A stretch of 36,615 bases of DNA from Dehalococcoidia bacterium (GCA_023271215.1 JALPYG010000004.1:1-36615), one strand, 5' to 3'. Numbered from the stretch's first letter, positions 6,422 to 11,956 are shown. Translations and numbers: made by a program. Notes: a model not told the origin generated them from the sequence alone.

Positions 6422-6445
6422 TGTCGTAATGCAAGACCTGACCCC
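6421..6445 (+). repeat. TGACCCC element, type 1 (ATGTCGTAATGCAAGACC…)
   Basis: 25-bp sequence found exactly at 6421-6445, 7516-7540 and 9938-9962, and in a shorter form at 6838-6852. Interpreted as a solitary end of an insertion element or a non-autonomous derivative, because copies sit at gene breakpoints. No transposase is present in the window. Confidence 0.6.
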
Positions 6446-6475
6446 TATGCAGAAAGAAAGTAAGCGAGGATAAGG

Positions 6476-6718
6476 ATGATCAAATACAAGAAAGTTACCA
6501 AGACTACCGAAGAAATCTCCTCTGTCAAATGCGACAAATGTGGGAAAGAGTATGATGTGGACGATGTTTTTGAAGTACAAGAGTTTCACTATATCAGCTT
6601 TTGGGGTGGCTATGGTTCGATATTTGGAGATGGTACGAAGGTAGAGTGTGACATTTGCCAGCATTGTCTGCATGAAATGATAAGCAGTTTCTGCAGATGC
6701 AGCGATGGATCAGGCTGA
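6476..6718 (+). CDS. Small zinc-ribbon-like protein of unknown function
   Basis: 80-aa protein with paired cysteines, VKCDKCGKEYD near residue 19 and VECDICQHC near residue 57, and an aromatic-glycine stretch FWGGYGSIFGDGTKVECD between them. This is the pattern of small, widespread zinc-ribbon hypothetical proteins. No catalytic residues can be proposed. ATG 6476 has GCGAGGATAAGG upstream. It stands alone between remnants; the C-terminal CRCSDGSG may be foreign, as it runs into the AGGCTGACCCC sequence at 6709. Confidence 0.6.
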   Translation: MIKYKKVTKTTEEISSVKCDKCGKEYDVDDVFEVQEFHYISFWGGYGSIFGDGTKVECDICQHCLHEMISSFCRCSDGSG

Positions 6719-6837
6719 CCCCTTCTTCTCATACGCCAGTGTCTTGGGATACCCCGGTGCAAAAGCTGCGCAATATGACTTTTGAAGGGCCTTACCGCGG
6801 TGGGAAACACTGTCTTGTGCTAAAGGGAGTTCAAAAA

Positions 6838-6852
6838 GCAAGACCTGACCCC
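6838..6852 (+). repeat. TGACCCC element, short type 1
   Basis: GCAAGACCTGACCCC, the last 15 bases of the 25-bp type 1 sequence. The upstream part differs, so only the terminal portion is shared here. Confidence 0.5.
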
Positions 6853-6964
6853 ACTTAATTATTATTTCCTATTCTGTGAATGAAGAAGTGGTCAGTGCGG
6901 GAGGGAGGTATCCTGAAGGTTTTATATATCATACGCTAAAGATATTAGAGAGGGGGGATAGGAA

Positions 6965-7093
6965 ATGTCTGAAATAAAAAATGTTTTGCAGTTAATACGA
7001 GAAAAATATGGAGAAAAGAAGGTGGGGGAATCGGAAATGGTAAGAGAGATTTTCTATCTCCTCTTCAATAGCCACAAGATTACACAAGGGTAA
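6965..7093 (+). CDS. Possible 42-aa protein, perhaps a 5' fragment
   Basis: ATG 6965 is preceded by GAGAGGGGGGATAGGAA, a usable ribosome site. The product is helical and charged (IKNVLQLIREKYGEKKVGES…) and ends at TAA 7091. It could be a genuine small protein or the start of a gene whose remainder was lost; no family was recognised. Confidence 0.3.
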   Translation: MSEIKNVLQLIREKYGEKKVGESEMVREIFYLLFNSHKITQG

Positions 7094-7252
7094 GAGTTGT
7101 TTTGGAAAGAGGAGCGCAGAGAGAGAAGGCAATGGAAGAAGACAAGGAATTGAGCCGGTTTAGACATCATATTCCGCCTGGAGTTTACAGTAGCAAAGCT
7201 TTCACTCAGCCTAAATGAGCAGCACATGGGGAGAATCCCCCTGATGCTCTTG

Positions 7253-7267
7253 TTTAGGTTTGACCCC
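7253..7267 (+). repeat. TGACCCC element, type 2 (TTTAGGTTTGACCCC)
   Basis: Same 15 bases as the ends of the 40-bp repeats at 10,148 and 10,978; a one-base variant lies at 9605-9619. Confidence 0.55.
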
Positions 7268-7284
7268 ATTACTCCTCCCTCTAA

Positions 7285-7307
7285 CTCCCTCCCGCCAGGG
7301 GAGGGAG
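7285..7307. repeat. Perfect 9-bp hairpin, CTCCCTCCC arms
   Basis: Arms 7285-7293 and 7299-7307 are exact complements with a 5-nt loop. The following bases are ATTATAAAGATTT, not a clear U-run, so a terminator role is uncertain. Resembles dispersed CT-rich REP palindromes. Confidence 0.5.
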
Positions 7308-7340
7308 GATTATAAAGATTTATGCGGCTAACTAATCAAA

Positions 7341-7406
7341 ACCGTAGACTACCTACTACACGCTACACGCTACATGCTTGATGGGTGATGAGTGATGAGT
7401 TGGGTC
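7341..7406 (+). repeat. CTACACG array followed by GTGATGA array
   Basis: CTACTACACGCTACACGCTACATG is followed immediately by GATGGGTGATGAGTGATGAG. Two array families lie back to back. The open frame that starts here (7392) is made of this array plus a TGACCCC copy and is not regarded as a gene. Confidence 0.55.
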
Positions 7407-7515
7407 TTCATCGCAATGGTAAATACCGAACCTTACTCTTTTCCTGAAGACATGCCTATTCTGGTTGAGGTATGGTATAATAATTGGCGAAAGGCGAAAG
7501 ATAGCGGTCTCAAGA

Positions 7516-7540
7516 ATGTCGTAATGCAAGACCTGACCCC
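7516..7540 (+). repeat. TGACCCC element, type 1
   Basis: Exact copy of 6421-6445. It ends directly at the duplicated ribosome-site segment in front of the antitoxin gene at 7568. Confidence 0.6.
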
Positions 7541-7562
7541 ACAGGAGTTACCACAGGAGTTA
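7539..7562 (+). promoter_or_regulatory. Tandemly duplicated ribosome-binding segment
   Basis: CCACAGGAGTTA occurs twice in direct succession (7539-7550, 7551-7562). The second copy places AGGAG 7-8 nt before the ATG at 7568; the first overlaps the end of the TGACCCC element. The duplication gives two candidate Shine-Dalgarno sites. Confidence 0.6.
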
Positions 7563-7567
7563 GTAAT

Positions 7568-7843
7568 ATGCAAATAGATATATTGAAGCCTATAGTAGAA
7601 GCGGTCCCTTTATTTAGTGACGTACAAGATAAAGAGAAATTTCTAATCGTAGTTAGCGCTCTTAAATTGAGATTGGTGAGTCTTGCAAAGGCATCGGAAA
7701 TAATGAATATGACAAGAGACGGCTTTTTGGAACTGCTTGAGGCGCTTGATATCGATTATTCCTATCTCTCTGGAGATGATGCAAAGGCTGATATTTCTCT
7801 CAAAGCTGAATGTCATCGATCCAGCTCTAAGACTTTTTTCTGA
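7568..7843 (+). CDS. UPF0175-family antitoxin with altered C-terminus
   Basis: Up to about residue 70 this is a normal UPF0175 protein (KFLIVVSALKLRLVSLAKAS, then MTRDGFLELLEALDIDYSYL). The last 20 residues (KAECHRSSSKTFF) are read from the toxin gene in the wrong frame, so the original end was probably lost in a deletion at the antitoxin-toxin junction. The DNA-binding part is whole, so autoregulation may persist. It has its own ribosome site, duplicated at 7539-7562. Confidence 0.75.
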   Translation: MQIDILKPIVEAVPLFSDVQDKEKFLIVVSALKLRLVSLAKASEIMNMTRDGFLELLEALDIDYSYLSGDDAKADISLKAECHRSSSKTFF

Positions 7844-8375
7844 AATAGCTATACCGGTTTATGTACAAAAAGAGATCTTACAAAAAGAAGATATAGCGTC
7901 AGAGAAACTGAAAGCGCTGTTAAGATCAAACAGTGTTGTTGTAGTTCAAGCAAAAAATGTGCGCATGGTTGAAGCCCTGTGCAGAAGATTAGGGAGAGGG
8001 GAGTCTGAGGCTATAGTTCTAGCAATGGAGCAGTCCGCTGATTTTGTTATTCTGGATGATCATGTAGCAAGAACTGAAGCCGGACGAATTGGTCTAAAGG
8101 TTAAAGGAACTTTGGGAATTATCAGAAGGTTGCTGGACTTAGATATAGTATTATTGGCAGAGGCAGTGAGCCTGTCCTTGCGAACTTGTCCCCCTGGGCC
8201 TGCGGCCGGGGGCAGGCCTGCGAAGGCAGGGATGCGGGGAGTGCTGGAAACGGCTACATTCTTTAACACTGATACAATTCTGTACGAGCACTTGAACGCC
8301 TACGCCTTAACCAAGAAACATTTTGCACTCTCACATACTAAATCGTTTCCGATTGATGATCTTGAAAATGCTTGA
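7776..8375 (+). pseudogene. DUF3368 PIN toxin lacking its start and carrying a palindromic insertion
   Basis: The recognisable part begins LIFLSKLNVIDPALRLF, which lacks the usual first 9-10 residues with the first catalytic Asp. The central region is normal: LGRGESEAIVLAM (Glu) and FVILDDHVARTEAG (Asp-Asp). At 8181-8240 a GC-rich palindrome is inserted in frame and read as CPPGPAAGGRPAKAG. The rest (FFNTDTILYEHLNAYALT…) does not match the family tail and is unrecognised. The earliest ATGs in frame are 7776 and 7779. Probably inactive. Confidence 0.65.
8181..8240 (+). repeat. GC-rich palindromic element inserted in a PIN gene
   Basis: Contains GGCCTGC…GCAGGCC arms (8198-8218 region) followed by a second small hairpin CCTGC-GAAG-GCAGG. 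The first part is the inverse of 4841-4869. The length keeps the reading frame open, adding a Gly/Pro/Ala-rich stretch to the protein, like the protein-coding palindromic elements known from Rickettsia. Confidence 0.65.
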
Positions 8376-8400
8376 CAAATGTGTATATGTGATATATACT
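8372..8400 (+). promoter_or_regulatory. Sigma70-type promoter and putative operator of brnTA
   Basis: TTGACA (8372-8377), 17-nt spacer, TATACT (8395-8400): a near-perfect promoter. The predicted transcript start is within a few bases of the ATG at 8410, so the mRNA would be almost leaderless. An inverted repeat GTATAT-GTGAT-ATATAC (8383-8399) overlaps spacer and -10, a good site for autorepression by the RHH antitoxin. Confidence 0.75.
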
Positions 8401-8409
8401 TAATAGACA

Positions 8410-8736
8410 ATGAATAATTACAGAATATTATGGGAATGCGTTGGTTTCGAGTGGGATCAACATAATGCTAAAAAGAATTGGGAGAAACATAAAGTAACAC
8501 CGGCTGAATGTGAGCAAATGTTTTTCAATAAGCCATTGATTGTTGCTGACGATACAAAACATTCTCGATCTGAAAGGCGATTTTATGCATTGGGAAAAAC
8601 CGATTTACGCCGAAGATTGTTTATTGTATTTACCATCAGAAATAATTTGATTCGGATAATATCTGCAAGGGATATGAGTAGAAAAGAAGAGAGGAGCTAT
8701 GAAAAACATGAAGAAGAACAAAATACCAAAATTTAG
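8410..8736 (+). CDS. brnT: BrnT-family ribonuclease toxin
   Basis: 108-aa protein with all BrnT (DUF497) landmarks: FEWDQHNAKKNWEKHKVTPA near the N-terminus, DDTKHSRSERRFYALGKTD in the middle, and LFIVFTIRNNLIRIISARDM followed by RKEERSYE at the end. BrnT is a RelE-fold RNase that inhibits translation and is neutralised by BrnA. The first 12 residues are slightly longer than usual. No ribosome site precedes ATG 8410, in line with an almost leaderless transcript. It overlaps brnA by 38 nt. Confidence 0.9.
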   Translation: MNNYRILWECVGFEWDQHNAKKNWEKHKVTPAECEQMFFNKPLIVADDTKHSRSERRFYALGKTDLRRRLFIVFTIRNNLIRIISARDMSRKEERSYEKHEEEQNTKI

Positions 8737-8983
8737 AACTGAGGAAGAGGAAAGAAACTTTTGGAGCTCCCATGACTCTACTGAATACATTGACTGGTCA
8801 AAGGCAAAGGCTCTCACTTTATCTAATTTAAAACCTTCTATAAGGAGCATTTCAATCCGCCTACCAGAAATGATGGTCGAGGAATTGAAATTATTAGCCA
8901 ACAAGAGAGATATCCCCTATCAGTCACTGATGAAAATCTATATTTCAGAAAAAGTAGAAGAAGAACTCCATAGAATATCATAG
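8699..8983 (+). CDS. brnA: BrnA-like ribbon-helix-helix antitoxin
   Basis: 94-aa antitoxin following brnT in the standard order. N-terminal part EEEERNFWSSHDSTEYIDWS is the toxin-wrapping region typical of BrnA/CopG antitoxins; C-terminal SIRSISIRLPEMMVEELKLL is the ribbon-helix-helix DNA-binding domain. ATG 8699 has GAGGAG 3-8 nt upstream. Likely represses the promoter at 8372-8400 through the palindrome there. Confidence 0.87.
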   Translation: MKNMKKNKIPKFRTEEEERNFWSSHDSTEYIDWSKAKALTLSNLKPSIRSISIRLPEMMVEELKLLANKRDIPYQSLMKIYISEKVEEELHRIS

Positions 8984-9180
8984 ATAACAAATTGCCGGCG
9001 GGGGTCAGGTTGGAAGGGTATGGATAGAATCCCTTGAACCTGAGCAGTTACAAACAAATAACCAATCACCAATCACACGTCACACGAAGCATAGTTCAGG
9101 TTTGACCTAGATTTAGACCCTAAAATCAATTTGTGACTTGGTGGTTAAATAGTTACAAAGAATAAGAGGTGCTGGAAATA
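8984..9180. repeat. Gap with CCAATCACC array and TGACC copies
   Basis: Contains GGGGGTCAGGTT (9000-9011), a TGACCCC end in reverse orientation, AACCAATCACCAATCACACG at about 9060-9080, and GTTCAGGTTTGACC at about 9092-9105. No gene seen. The array module and the TGACC motif lie side by side, as at 6358-6445 and 9876-9962. Confidence 0.5.
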
Positions 9181-9336
9181 GTGGAGGAAAAGGTCGAATT
9201 TATCAGATATGCACAGTTACAGATGCAGGAAAGAGAGATAAATGATGAAGACGTATTGGATACTCTCAAATCACCTGGGCAAATACTTATAATAACTGTT
9301 TACTGGACGTCAAAAATAGAAAAATACTGGAGGTAA
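9181..9336 (+). pseudogene. DUF4258 gene with in-frame internal deletion (51 codons left)
   Basis: GTG 9181 starts VEEKVEFIRYAQLQMQEREI, a good DUF4258 N-terminus. After LKSPGQI it continues at once with LIITVYWTSKIEKYW, a good DUF4258 C-terminus ending at TAA 9334. The central strands, about 25 residues, are missing without loss of frame. It lies 2 nt before the DUF2283 gene, so the pair was organised like 4351-4810. The short product is unlikely to fold as the toxin. Confidence 0.7.
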
Positions 9337-9338
9337 GT

Positions 9339-9557
9339 ATGAGAGTAAGATACGATGAGCAAGTGGATATTCTCTATATTAGAATTAAAGAAACACCTTA
9401 TCATGAAAGTGATGAGATAAGAGAAGGAATTATCATGGATTATGACAAGGATCGCAATATAATAGGTATCGAGATACTGGATGCCAGTGGATATCTGGCA
9501 CCAGAGGAACTCTCTACCGTTGAATTTGATATCAGTCGAGCTATCGTTCAGCGATAA
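9339..9557 (+). CDS. DUF2283-family antitoxin-like protein
   Basis: 72-aa intact DUF2283 protein: MRVRYDEQVDILYIRIKETP, then GIIMDYDKDRNIIGIEILDA, then LAPEELSTVEFD. The start ATG follows CTGGAGGTAAGT and lies just after the stop of the DUF4258 remnant, so translation was coupled. With its partner deleted it is an orphan antitoxin, which may explain why it remains undamaged. Confidence 0.85.
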   Translation: MRVRYDEQVDILYIRIKETPYHESDEIREGIIMDYDKDRNIIGIEILDASGYLAPEELSTVEFDISRAIVQR

Positions 9558-9604
9558 ATGTAGAAAACGCAGTTCTGGGACTTAGAATGAGGTGGAGTAT
9601 TAAG

Positions 9605-9619
9605 TTTAGGTATGACCCC
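9605..9619 (+). repeat. TGACCCC element, type 2 variant (TTTAGGTATGACCCC)
   Basis: One base different from 7253-7267. It sits between the DUF2283 gene and the array preceding the next four-helix-bundle gene. Confidence 0.5.
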
Positions 9620-9630
9620 ATTACTGGTGG

Positions 9631-9668
9631 TGAATGGTAACTGGTAACTAGTGAATGGTAACTGGTAA
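9631..9668 (+). repeat. GAATGGTAACTGGTAACT array before four-helix-bundle gene
   Basis: At least four imperfect TGGTAAC / TGGTGAATGG units run directly into the ATG at 9669. After the truncated gene, CCAATCACCAATCACC begins at 9878, a sequence that is roughly the reverse complement of TGGTGATTGG units. The gene is thus bracketed by opposing arrays. Confidence 0.65.
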
Positions 9669-9875
9669 ATGACAATAAGGACTCACAAGGATTTGGAGGT
9701 GTGGAAAGAAGCGGTGAAGCTTTCCGTTATCTGCTACGATACGACAAAAGGCTTCCCACGGGAGGAGCAGTTTGGACTAGTATCTCAGATGCGTCGAGCA
9801 GCAATTTCCATAGCCGGCAATATTGCCGAGGGGGCTGCTCGTGCAGGCAATAAAGAGTTTATTCAATTCCTATAA
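9669..9875 (+). pseudogene. Four-helix-bundle protein truncated after helix 2
   Basis: 68 residues with perfect family N-terminus: THKDLEVWKEAVKLSVICYD, FPREEQFGLVSQMRRAAISI, then GNIAEGAARAGNKEFIQFL. The family continues for 45-50 more residues (helices 3-4), which are lost; TAA follows and the CCAATCACC array starts 3 nt later. Family members are homologous to proteins coded in 23S rRNA intervening sequences and to the diversity-generating-retroelement factor Avd, but the function of free-standing copies is unknown. The stub probably does not fold. Confidence 0.8.
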
Positions 9876-9937
9876 TGACCAATCACCAATCACCAAAAGG
9901 CGCTAAAGCTTTTCATCGGCGATGATGCCAGGGTAGA
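9876..9937 (+). pseudogene. rmlA tail fragment behind a CCAATCACC array
   Basis: GACCAATCACCAATCACC and then [12 protein letters not shown]; apart from a few bases the same as 6361-6421, including the position where the TGACCCC element takes over. The two loci are evidently copies of one rearranged segment. Confidence 0.65.
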
Positions 9938-9962
9938 ATGTCGTAATGCAAGACCTGACCCC
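9938..9962 (+). repeat. TGACCCC element, type 1
   Basis: Exact copy of 6421-6445 attached to the same rmlA tail; the CCTATGC after it is also shared (6444-6450). Confidence 0.6.
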
Positions 9963-9987
9963 TATGCGCATATCACCCGAAAAGCGA

Positions 9988-10071
9988 ATGAAAACAATTA
10001 TTTTAGCTGCCGGATATGCCAAACGGCTGTGGCCTCTGACCAGGCACAGAGGAGGCGAGAAGAGATTGTAA
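9988..10071 (+). pseudogene. 5' fragment of NDP-sugar nucleotidyltransferase
   Basis: Reads [20 protein letters not shown] and is cut at about 10,047, where a 28-bp segment copied from 1894-1921 follows. Third truncated copy of this head in the window (others at 908 and 2758). Confidence 0.7.
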
Positions 10072-10147
10072 GTACGGAGAAGAACTTAGAAGAGGACATT
10101 GAGTATGCAAGAAGCCATGGAGGGTATGATGCGAAGAAGGGTAGAAG
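10048..10147 (+). other. Mosaic of fragments from elsewhere in the window
   Basis: 10,048-10,075 equals 1894-1921 exactly. 10,076-about 10,118 matches the UPF0175/PIN overlap at 5239-5281 (EKNLEEDIEYARSH). It is followed by the 40-bp repeat at 10,148. Pieces of three genes lie within 160 bp, without any gene being complete. Confidence 0.65.
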
Positions 10148-10446
10148 AACAAAGTGGACAAACTGTGTATAGTTTAGGTTTGACCCCAGTGACCCCAGTA
10201 CTGACACTGGAGCAAATACAAGATAGGTATCCTGATGAATGGGTATGTACCGAGGTTATCAAAGAAAATGAGGATGCTCAGCCGACAGCCGGGCGAGTTA
10301 TAGCTCATAGTCCTGAAAAAACAGAGGTAATCGAAGCAGCTTCTAAGTTTCGAACACAAAACCCTCAGTCCAGGGGATTTCTCTTCTTCACCGGGGAACT
10401 AATTCCTAAGGGGATGGTGATTGTTTGTCAAACGCCAGCAGAATAG
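10099..10446 (+). CDS. Small conserved protein upstream of retropepsin, with chimeric N-terminus
   Basis: From about residue 35 (LTLEQIQDRYPDEWVCTEV, then PTAGRVIAHSPEK and GFLFFTGELIPKGMVIV) this is a small conserved protein often found just before retropepsin-like protease genes; its function is unknown. The first 34 residues are translated from the UPF0175 fragment and the TGACCCC repeat, so the native start was lost or replaced. Whether it is translated from the alternative upstream codon is unclear. It overlaps the protease frame by 22 nt. A second, shorter fragment of this gene lies at 1927-2032. Confidence 0.5.
   Translation: MSMQEAMEGMMRRRVEEQSGQTVYSLGLTPVTPVLTLEQIQDRYPDEWVCTEVIKENEDAQPTAGRVIAHSPEKTEVIEAASKFRTQNPQSRGFLFFTGELIPKGMVIVCQTPAE
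10148..10187 (+). repeat. 40-bp repeat ending in TTTAGGTTTGACCCC, copy 1
   Basis: Identical over 40 bp to 10,978-11,017. Both copies sit where an unrelated coding fragment breaks off, which fits insertion or recombination at an element end. Confidence 0.7.
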
Positions 10447-10823
10447 AAGGAAGTCGCCAATATGGCGGTGTTTTAATACTCACCGTCAGGCTCAATGGCT
10501 GGGATTTTAAGCTACTAGCCGATACTGGGGCAGCCTTTATGGTTATAACCAAGGATGCGGCCAACCTTTTAGGCATAGACCTCCGGCATCCGGAGCGAAT
10601 GGAAAAAGTTATAGTCGCGAGCAAAACGATAGGGAGGGCACCAGTTATTAACATAAGGGAGGTAAAGGTTGGGGGCTATCAAGTAAACGATTTGGAAGCG
10701 CTTGTTCTTGAGTTTCCGCCTGAGCTACGGATTGACGGGCTTTTAGGGGTTAATTTTCTGGAGCGATTTAGACCTACTTTTGAATTCGATATTGCTACCT
10801 TGGTACTGCGTGGTCGCAAATAG
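10425..10823 (+). CDS. Retropepsin-like aspartic protease
   Basis: 132-aa single-domain aspartic protease of the retropepsin/clan AA type. The catalytic triad LLADTGAAFMVI (Asp-Thr-Gly, about residue 33) is followed by the second half with the hydrophobic-Gly motif RIDGLLGVNFLERF (about residue 104), both in the expected order. It should act as a homodimer. The first 12 residues overlap the previous gene; the nominal start is TTG, and translation may depend on the upstream frame. Substrate unknown. Free-standing genes of this type are common in environmental bacteria. Confidence 0.75.
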   Translation: MSNASRIEGSRQYGGVLILTVRLNGWDFKLLADTGAAFMVITKDAANLLGIDLRHPERMEKVIVASKTIGRAPVINIREVKVGGYQVNDLEALVLEFPPELRIDGLLGVNFLERFRPTFEFDIATLVLRGRK

Positions 10824-10824
10824 A

Positions 10825-10977
10825 ATGAGGGAAAAACTGAGAGCAAACGAAGCCCTTATCTGCATCATCGGTCTGCGCTATGTCGGCTTGCCTCTGGCGG
10901 AGGCATTTGCCAGAAAGCTGAAAGTTAGCGGCTTTAGCACCGACGCCGGAAAGGTGAAAATATCGAAGAAGAAAAAC
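10825..10977 (+). pseudogene. N-terminal fragment of a nucleotide-sugar dehydrogenase
   Basis: ATG 10,825 gives ICIIGLRYVGLPLAEAFARK, the Rossmann start of UDP-N-acetyl-hexosamine/UDP-glucose dehydrogenases (normally GLGYVGLPLA; Gly is Arg here), then KLKVSGFSTDAGKV. After about 45 codons it meets the 40-bp TGACCCC repeat and stops. The full-length gene at 25,751 is a different subfamily, so this fragment is not derived from it. Confidence 0.7.
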
Positions 10978-11017
10978 AACAAAGTGGACAAACTGTGTAT
11001 AGTTTAGGTTTGACCCC
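10978..11017 (+). repeat. 40-bp repeat ending in TTTAGGTTTGACCCC, copy 2
   Basis: Identical to 10,148-10,187. It truncates the dehydrogenase fragment. Confidence 0.7.
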
Positions 11018-11027
11018 GAAGAGCTGT

Positions 11028-11056
11028 TTTTTGTGAAGGAGCTATTATGGTAAAAT
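11028..11056 (+). promoter_or_regulatory. Possible extended -10 promoter
   Basis: TAAAAT at 11,051-11,056 with TG one base upstream (TGGTAAAAT); the -35 at 17-nt distance (TTTTTG) is poor. It would drive the pyrophosphorylase gene at 11,094, whose ATG has AAAGGAG at about 11,081-11,087. Confidence 0.4.
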
Positions 11057-11093
11057 AGAAGCGGATTAGCATAAGTAGGCTAAAGGAGTAGTA

Positions 11094-11790
11094 ATGAAAG
11101 CGGTTATCCTGGCAGGAGGACAAGCAACTAGATTACTCCCCCTTACCTGCAACATACCCAAAGTTATGGTTCCTGTGCTTAATATACCCTTTCTAGAACA
11201 TGTCATCCGTTATCTCAGCAAGCACCAGATAAAGCACATAATCCTGGCTCAAAGTCATCTAACACAAGCCATCGAAAGCTATTTTGGCAATGGTAGCCAG
11301 TTGGGAGTCAAACTCAACTATGTAGAAGAAGATACTCCTCTGGGAACGGCTGGGGCGGTGAAAAATGCTGAAAGGCATTTAGATGATACCTTCCTGGTGC
11401 TAAACGGCGACGTGTTCACCGACCTGGATATTGCAGCTATGATAGAGTCCCACCTGGAAAGAAAAGCGAAAGCAACTATTGCCCTTACCCCGGTAGACGA
11501 CCCCACCAGCTATCTCACATTCCGCCTCAAGCCAACTTCAGCTTTGAGCATCAGCTATTTCCACTACTTTTAGACCAAGAGGAGCCAATTTACGCTTATC
11601 CTTCCTCTGCCTATTGGATAGATATAGGCACCCCGGAGAAATACCTCCAGCTACATCGGGACTTACTCAATGGCAAAAGCAGCCAGTATGCTCCTGCCTT
11701 ACCTGGGGAGGTGGTGATTGGAGGACAAAGCTACATCCACCCTACAGCTCAAATAAAGGGACCAGTAATGATAGGCAGTAACTGCACTAT
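11094..11790 (+). pseudogene. NDP-sugar pyrophosphorylase (GDP-mannose/glucose-1-P type) with internal deletion and lost tail
   Basis: The first 140 residues are a normal nucleotidyltransferase: KAVILAGGQATRLLPLT, VLNGDVFTDLDI (Mg-binding Asp) and TPVDDPTSY. At about 11,517 roughly 50 codons are missing and the frame changes. It continues as FSFEHQLFPLLLDQEEPIYA, YWIDIGTPEKYLQLHRDLL, and the beginning of the left-handed beta-helix (YIHPTAQIKGPVMIG). At about 11,790 this breaks off at the structured inverted-repeat element. The catalytic half is nearly complete but the product as read ends with a stray tail. Confidence 0.75.
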
Positions 11791-11813
11791 CGGGTTCCCC
11801 CCAATCTGCTTGC

Positions 11814-11912
11814 CCTTAATCCGTGGATCCAGATTCAAAAAGCTCACCTCGGGGTGATGACCTTAACGAATCTGTTTAGCTTCGCTTCCAACGTTTCATT
11901 CACGGATTAAGG
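11814..11912. other. Structured element bounded by a perfect 12-bp inverted repeat
   Basis: CCTTAATCCGTG (11,814-11,825) and CACGGATTAAGG (11,901-11,912) are exact complements. Inside are AGATTC / GAATCT arms, a CACC-TCGG-GGTG hairpin and an AGC-TTC-GCT hairpin, so the whole can fold as a branched RNA-like structure. It separates the broken pyrophosphorylase from the rmlA promoter. It could be a small mobile element (MITE), a bidirectional terminator or a structured RNA. Confidence 0.5.
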
Positions 11913-11927
11913 ACCCGTGGAGTGGAC

Positions 11928-11956
11928 TGGACAGTCCTTGCCGTTTATGGTATCCT
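11928..11956 (+). promoter_or_regulatory. rmlA promoter
   Basis: TGGACA (11,928-11,933), 17-nt spacer, TATCCT (11,951-11,956), with TG at the extended -10 position. The core is also present before the deleted rmlA copy (23,081-23,109), with the spacer conserved but for one base, which supports function. The leader to ATG 12,032 is about 70 nt. Confidence 0.7.

Larger units (their letters stand above)
6719..7252. other. Gap with unrecognised coding traces
   Basis: No gene of known family. Short open stretches look protein-like but lack matches: 6861-6977 (YSVNEEVVSAGGRYPEGF…), 6965-7093 (listed separately) and 7099-7218 (ERGAQREKAMEEDKELSRF…). They lie in different frames one after another, as expected for a decayed gene or several fragments. 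A short TGACCCC copy lies at 6838. Confidence 0.35.

Noticed and set aside
6264-6445. Regulatory RNA upstream of the zinc-ribbon gene
   Set aside because: The repeated leader and tail are explained as fragments of rmlA with an array between them; no covarying structure was seen.
7392-7577. 61-codon open frame before the third UPF0175 gene
   Set aside because: Made of a GTGATGA array and a TGACCCC copy; apparent coding is a by-product of the repeats.
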